This document shows, piece after piece, positions 5,540 to 6,425 of a stretch of DNA of 6,425 nucleotides. The notes under the pieces are model-generated. The model searched no databases, was not told the DNA's origin, and saw only the letters and a program-made list of their open reading frames with translations. Within the stretch, counting starts at the first letter, position 1, and the number at the start of each line of letters is the position of its first letter. This DNA comes from Chloroflexota bacterium (GTDB lineage: Bacteria > Chloroflexota > UBA6077): assembly GCA_021788565.1 (NCBI GenBank), contig JAJYKO010000337.1, positions 1 through 6,425 on the forward strand, in the 5' to 3' direction. A program made the translations under genes and the position numbers.

Positions 5540-6425
5540 TACCCCCGTCGCATCTCCTCGTAGTGGCGGAGGCAGTCGCGGGCGACCTTGTCCCAGGTGA
5601 AGTGCTGGAGGGCGTGCTCGCGGGCGGCTTTGCCCATCCGCTCCGCGACGTCGGGGTTATCGTAGAGGAACCTCAGCCGCTCGCCGAGCGCTTTCGGATC
5701 GTTGGGGGGGACCACGAAGCCCGCCTCACCCTCGGGTACCAGTTCCGGCATCCCGCCGACGCGGGTCACCAGCACCGGCGTCGCACACGCCATCGCCTCC
5801 AGCAGCACCAGCCCAAGGATTTCGGACTTCTGGTGCACGGTCCCGTAGTAGTCTGTGTAGACCGAGGGAAGCACGTTTACCATGGACGAGGAGTATTCCA
5901 CCGCCAGCTCTTCCTGAGAAAGAGCGGTCTGGAAAACGACGTTCTTCCCTTCGGCCAGCTTCTGCAGCAACTGGTAGAACTCGGGATGGTAGGCGCGCCC
6001 GATCAGGTGGAGCTCGATGTCGGGATCGACCCCCTCCACCAGGTAGTTGATACCCTTGAAGGGGATCAGCCGCCCCGCGAACATCGCCTTACGCTGCCGT
6101 GGTACTTCGCGAGGGTAGAAGAAACGATGGTTAAAGCCGCCGTAGATCACCCTAACCCTGTCCGCATACCGCGAGTACTGCTTTGCCAGGTAGTTCGATA
6201 CGAGCAGGAAGCCGGTGACGTGGTCGCCGGTCCTCAGCCTCCGGCCGTAGTTGCGGCCACCACCCCCGTGGTCCGATACGAAAAGCGGCTTCCGAAAGGC
6301 GCGCGCGAAGAGGACGCAGATGTCGGTGAGGGCAATCTGGTACTGGTGCATGTGGATGACGTCGGCGTCGAACAGTTCCCCCAGGAAGGCGAGGGAGATG
6401 GGATTGACGTTCTTCCCGCCGAAGT
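5539..6425 (-). CDS. GT4-family glycosyltransferase, N-terminally partial
   Basis: The frame is open to the window edge, so the start is missing. The visible 294 residues begin FGGKNVNPISLAFLGEL, and the ATG at 6351 is internal (VIHMHQYQIA). The fold is GT-B. The visible part includes the end of the N-terminal Rossmann domain (HQYQIALTDICVLFARAFRKPLFVSDHGGGGRN) and the whole donor-binding C-terminal domain. Signatures of family GT4 are GGFNHRFFYP, the AGRLIPFKGINYLVEG segment with Arg and Lys expected to contact the donor phosphates, and the E-x7-E motif in EILGLVLLEAMA (glutamates at 5821-5823 and 5797-5799), followed by TPVLVTRVGGMPELV. Such enzymes transfer a sugar from a nucleotide-activated donor to lipid, polysaccharide or small-molecule acceptors at the cytoplasmic face. 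Donor and acceptor cannot be told from sequence. It may belong to a cell-surface polysaccharide cluster continuing beyond the right edge, but no companion gene is visible. Confidence 0.92.
   Translation of the reverse strand, partial: FGGKNVNPISLAFLGELFDADVIHMHQYQIALTDICVLFARAFRKPLFVSDHGGGGRNYGRRLRTGDHVTGFLLVSNYLAKQYSRYADRVRVIYGGFNHRFFYPREVPRQRKAMFAGRLIPFKGINYLVEGVDPDIELHLIGRAYHPEFYQLLQKLAEGKNVVFQTALSQEELAVEYSSSMVNVLPSVYTDYYGTVHQKSEILGLVLLEAMACATPVLVTRVGGMPELVPEGEAGFVVPPNDPKALGERLRFLYDNPDVAERMGKAAREHALQHFTWDKVARDCLRHYEEMRRG

Overview
This is a GC-rich bacterial chromosomal segment with compact genes and SD-type ribosome sites. It holds eight protein-coding genes, two of them cut by the window edges. 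No rRNA, tRNA, phage, insertion-sequence or CRISPR features are visible. The gene families, together with a TGTCACCCTGAG...CTTCGC-type intergenic hairpin and a GGGGACGCG/CGCGTCCCC hairpin, are compatible with a Chloroflexota-like or other deep-branching GC-rich bacterium. That placement is an inference from general resemblance and has not been tested.

Left part (1-2669, plus strand): a MocR-type regulator (GntR winged-helix remnant fused to a fold-type I aminotransferase, missing its N-terminus) is followed after 50 bp by a stand-alone aminotransferase of the LysN / 2-aminoadipate transaminase type. The two aminotransferase domains share long matching blocks and look like paralogues. The 50-bp gap carries three CCGGC/GCCGG blocks beside the enzyme's ribosome-binding site and is a plausible control region.

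Middle part (2670-4695, plus strand): a 260-bp gap contains a two-copy 27-bp tandem repeat running into an imperfect inverted-repeat element. Then comes a tight three-gene run: a QueG-like double 4Fe-4S cluster protein, then azlC and azlD, the two subunits of a branched-chain amino acid exporter. The azlC and azlD reading frames probably overlap. With the aminotransferases next door, the theme is amino acid turnover and export, although no pathway is completed inside the window.

Right part (4740-6425, minus strand): a type II toxin-antitoxin pair with a PIN-domain VapC toxin and an antitoxin overlapping by 4 bp, with its own extended -10 promoter. Upstream of the pair lies a GT4 glycosyltransferase that runs off the window edge and ends at a perfect 9-bp GC-rich hairpin.

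All protein families here are known. I see no convincing sign of an undescribed defence or mobile system. The points most worth checking are the regulator/enzyme paralogue pair with its intergenic repeats, the inverted-repeat element, and the iron-sulfur protein joined to AzlCD.
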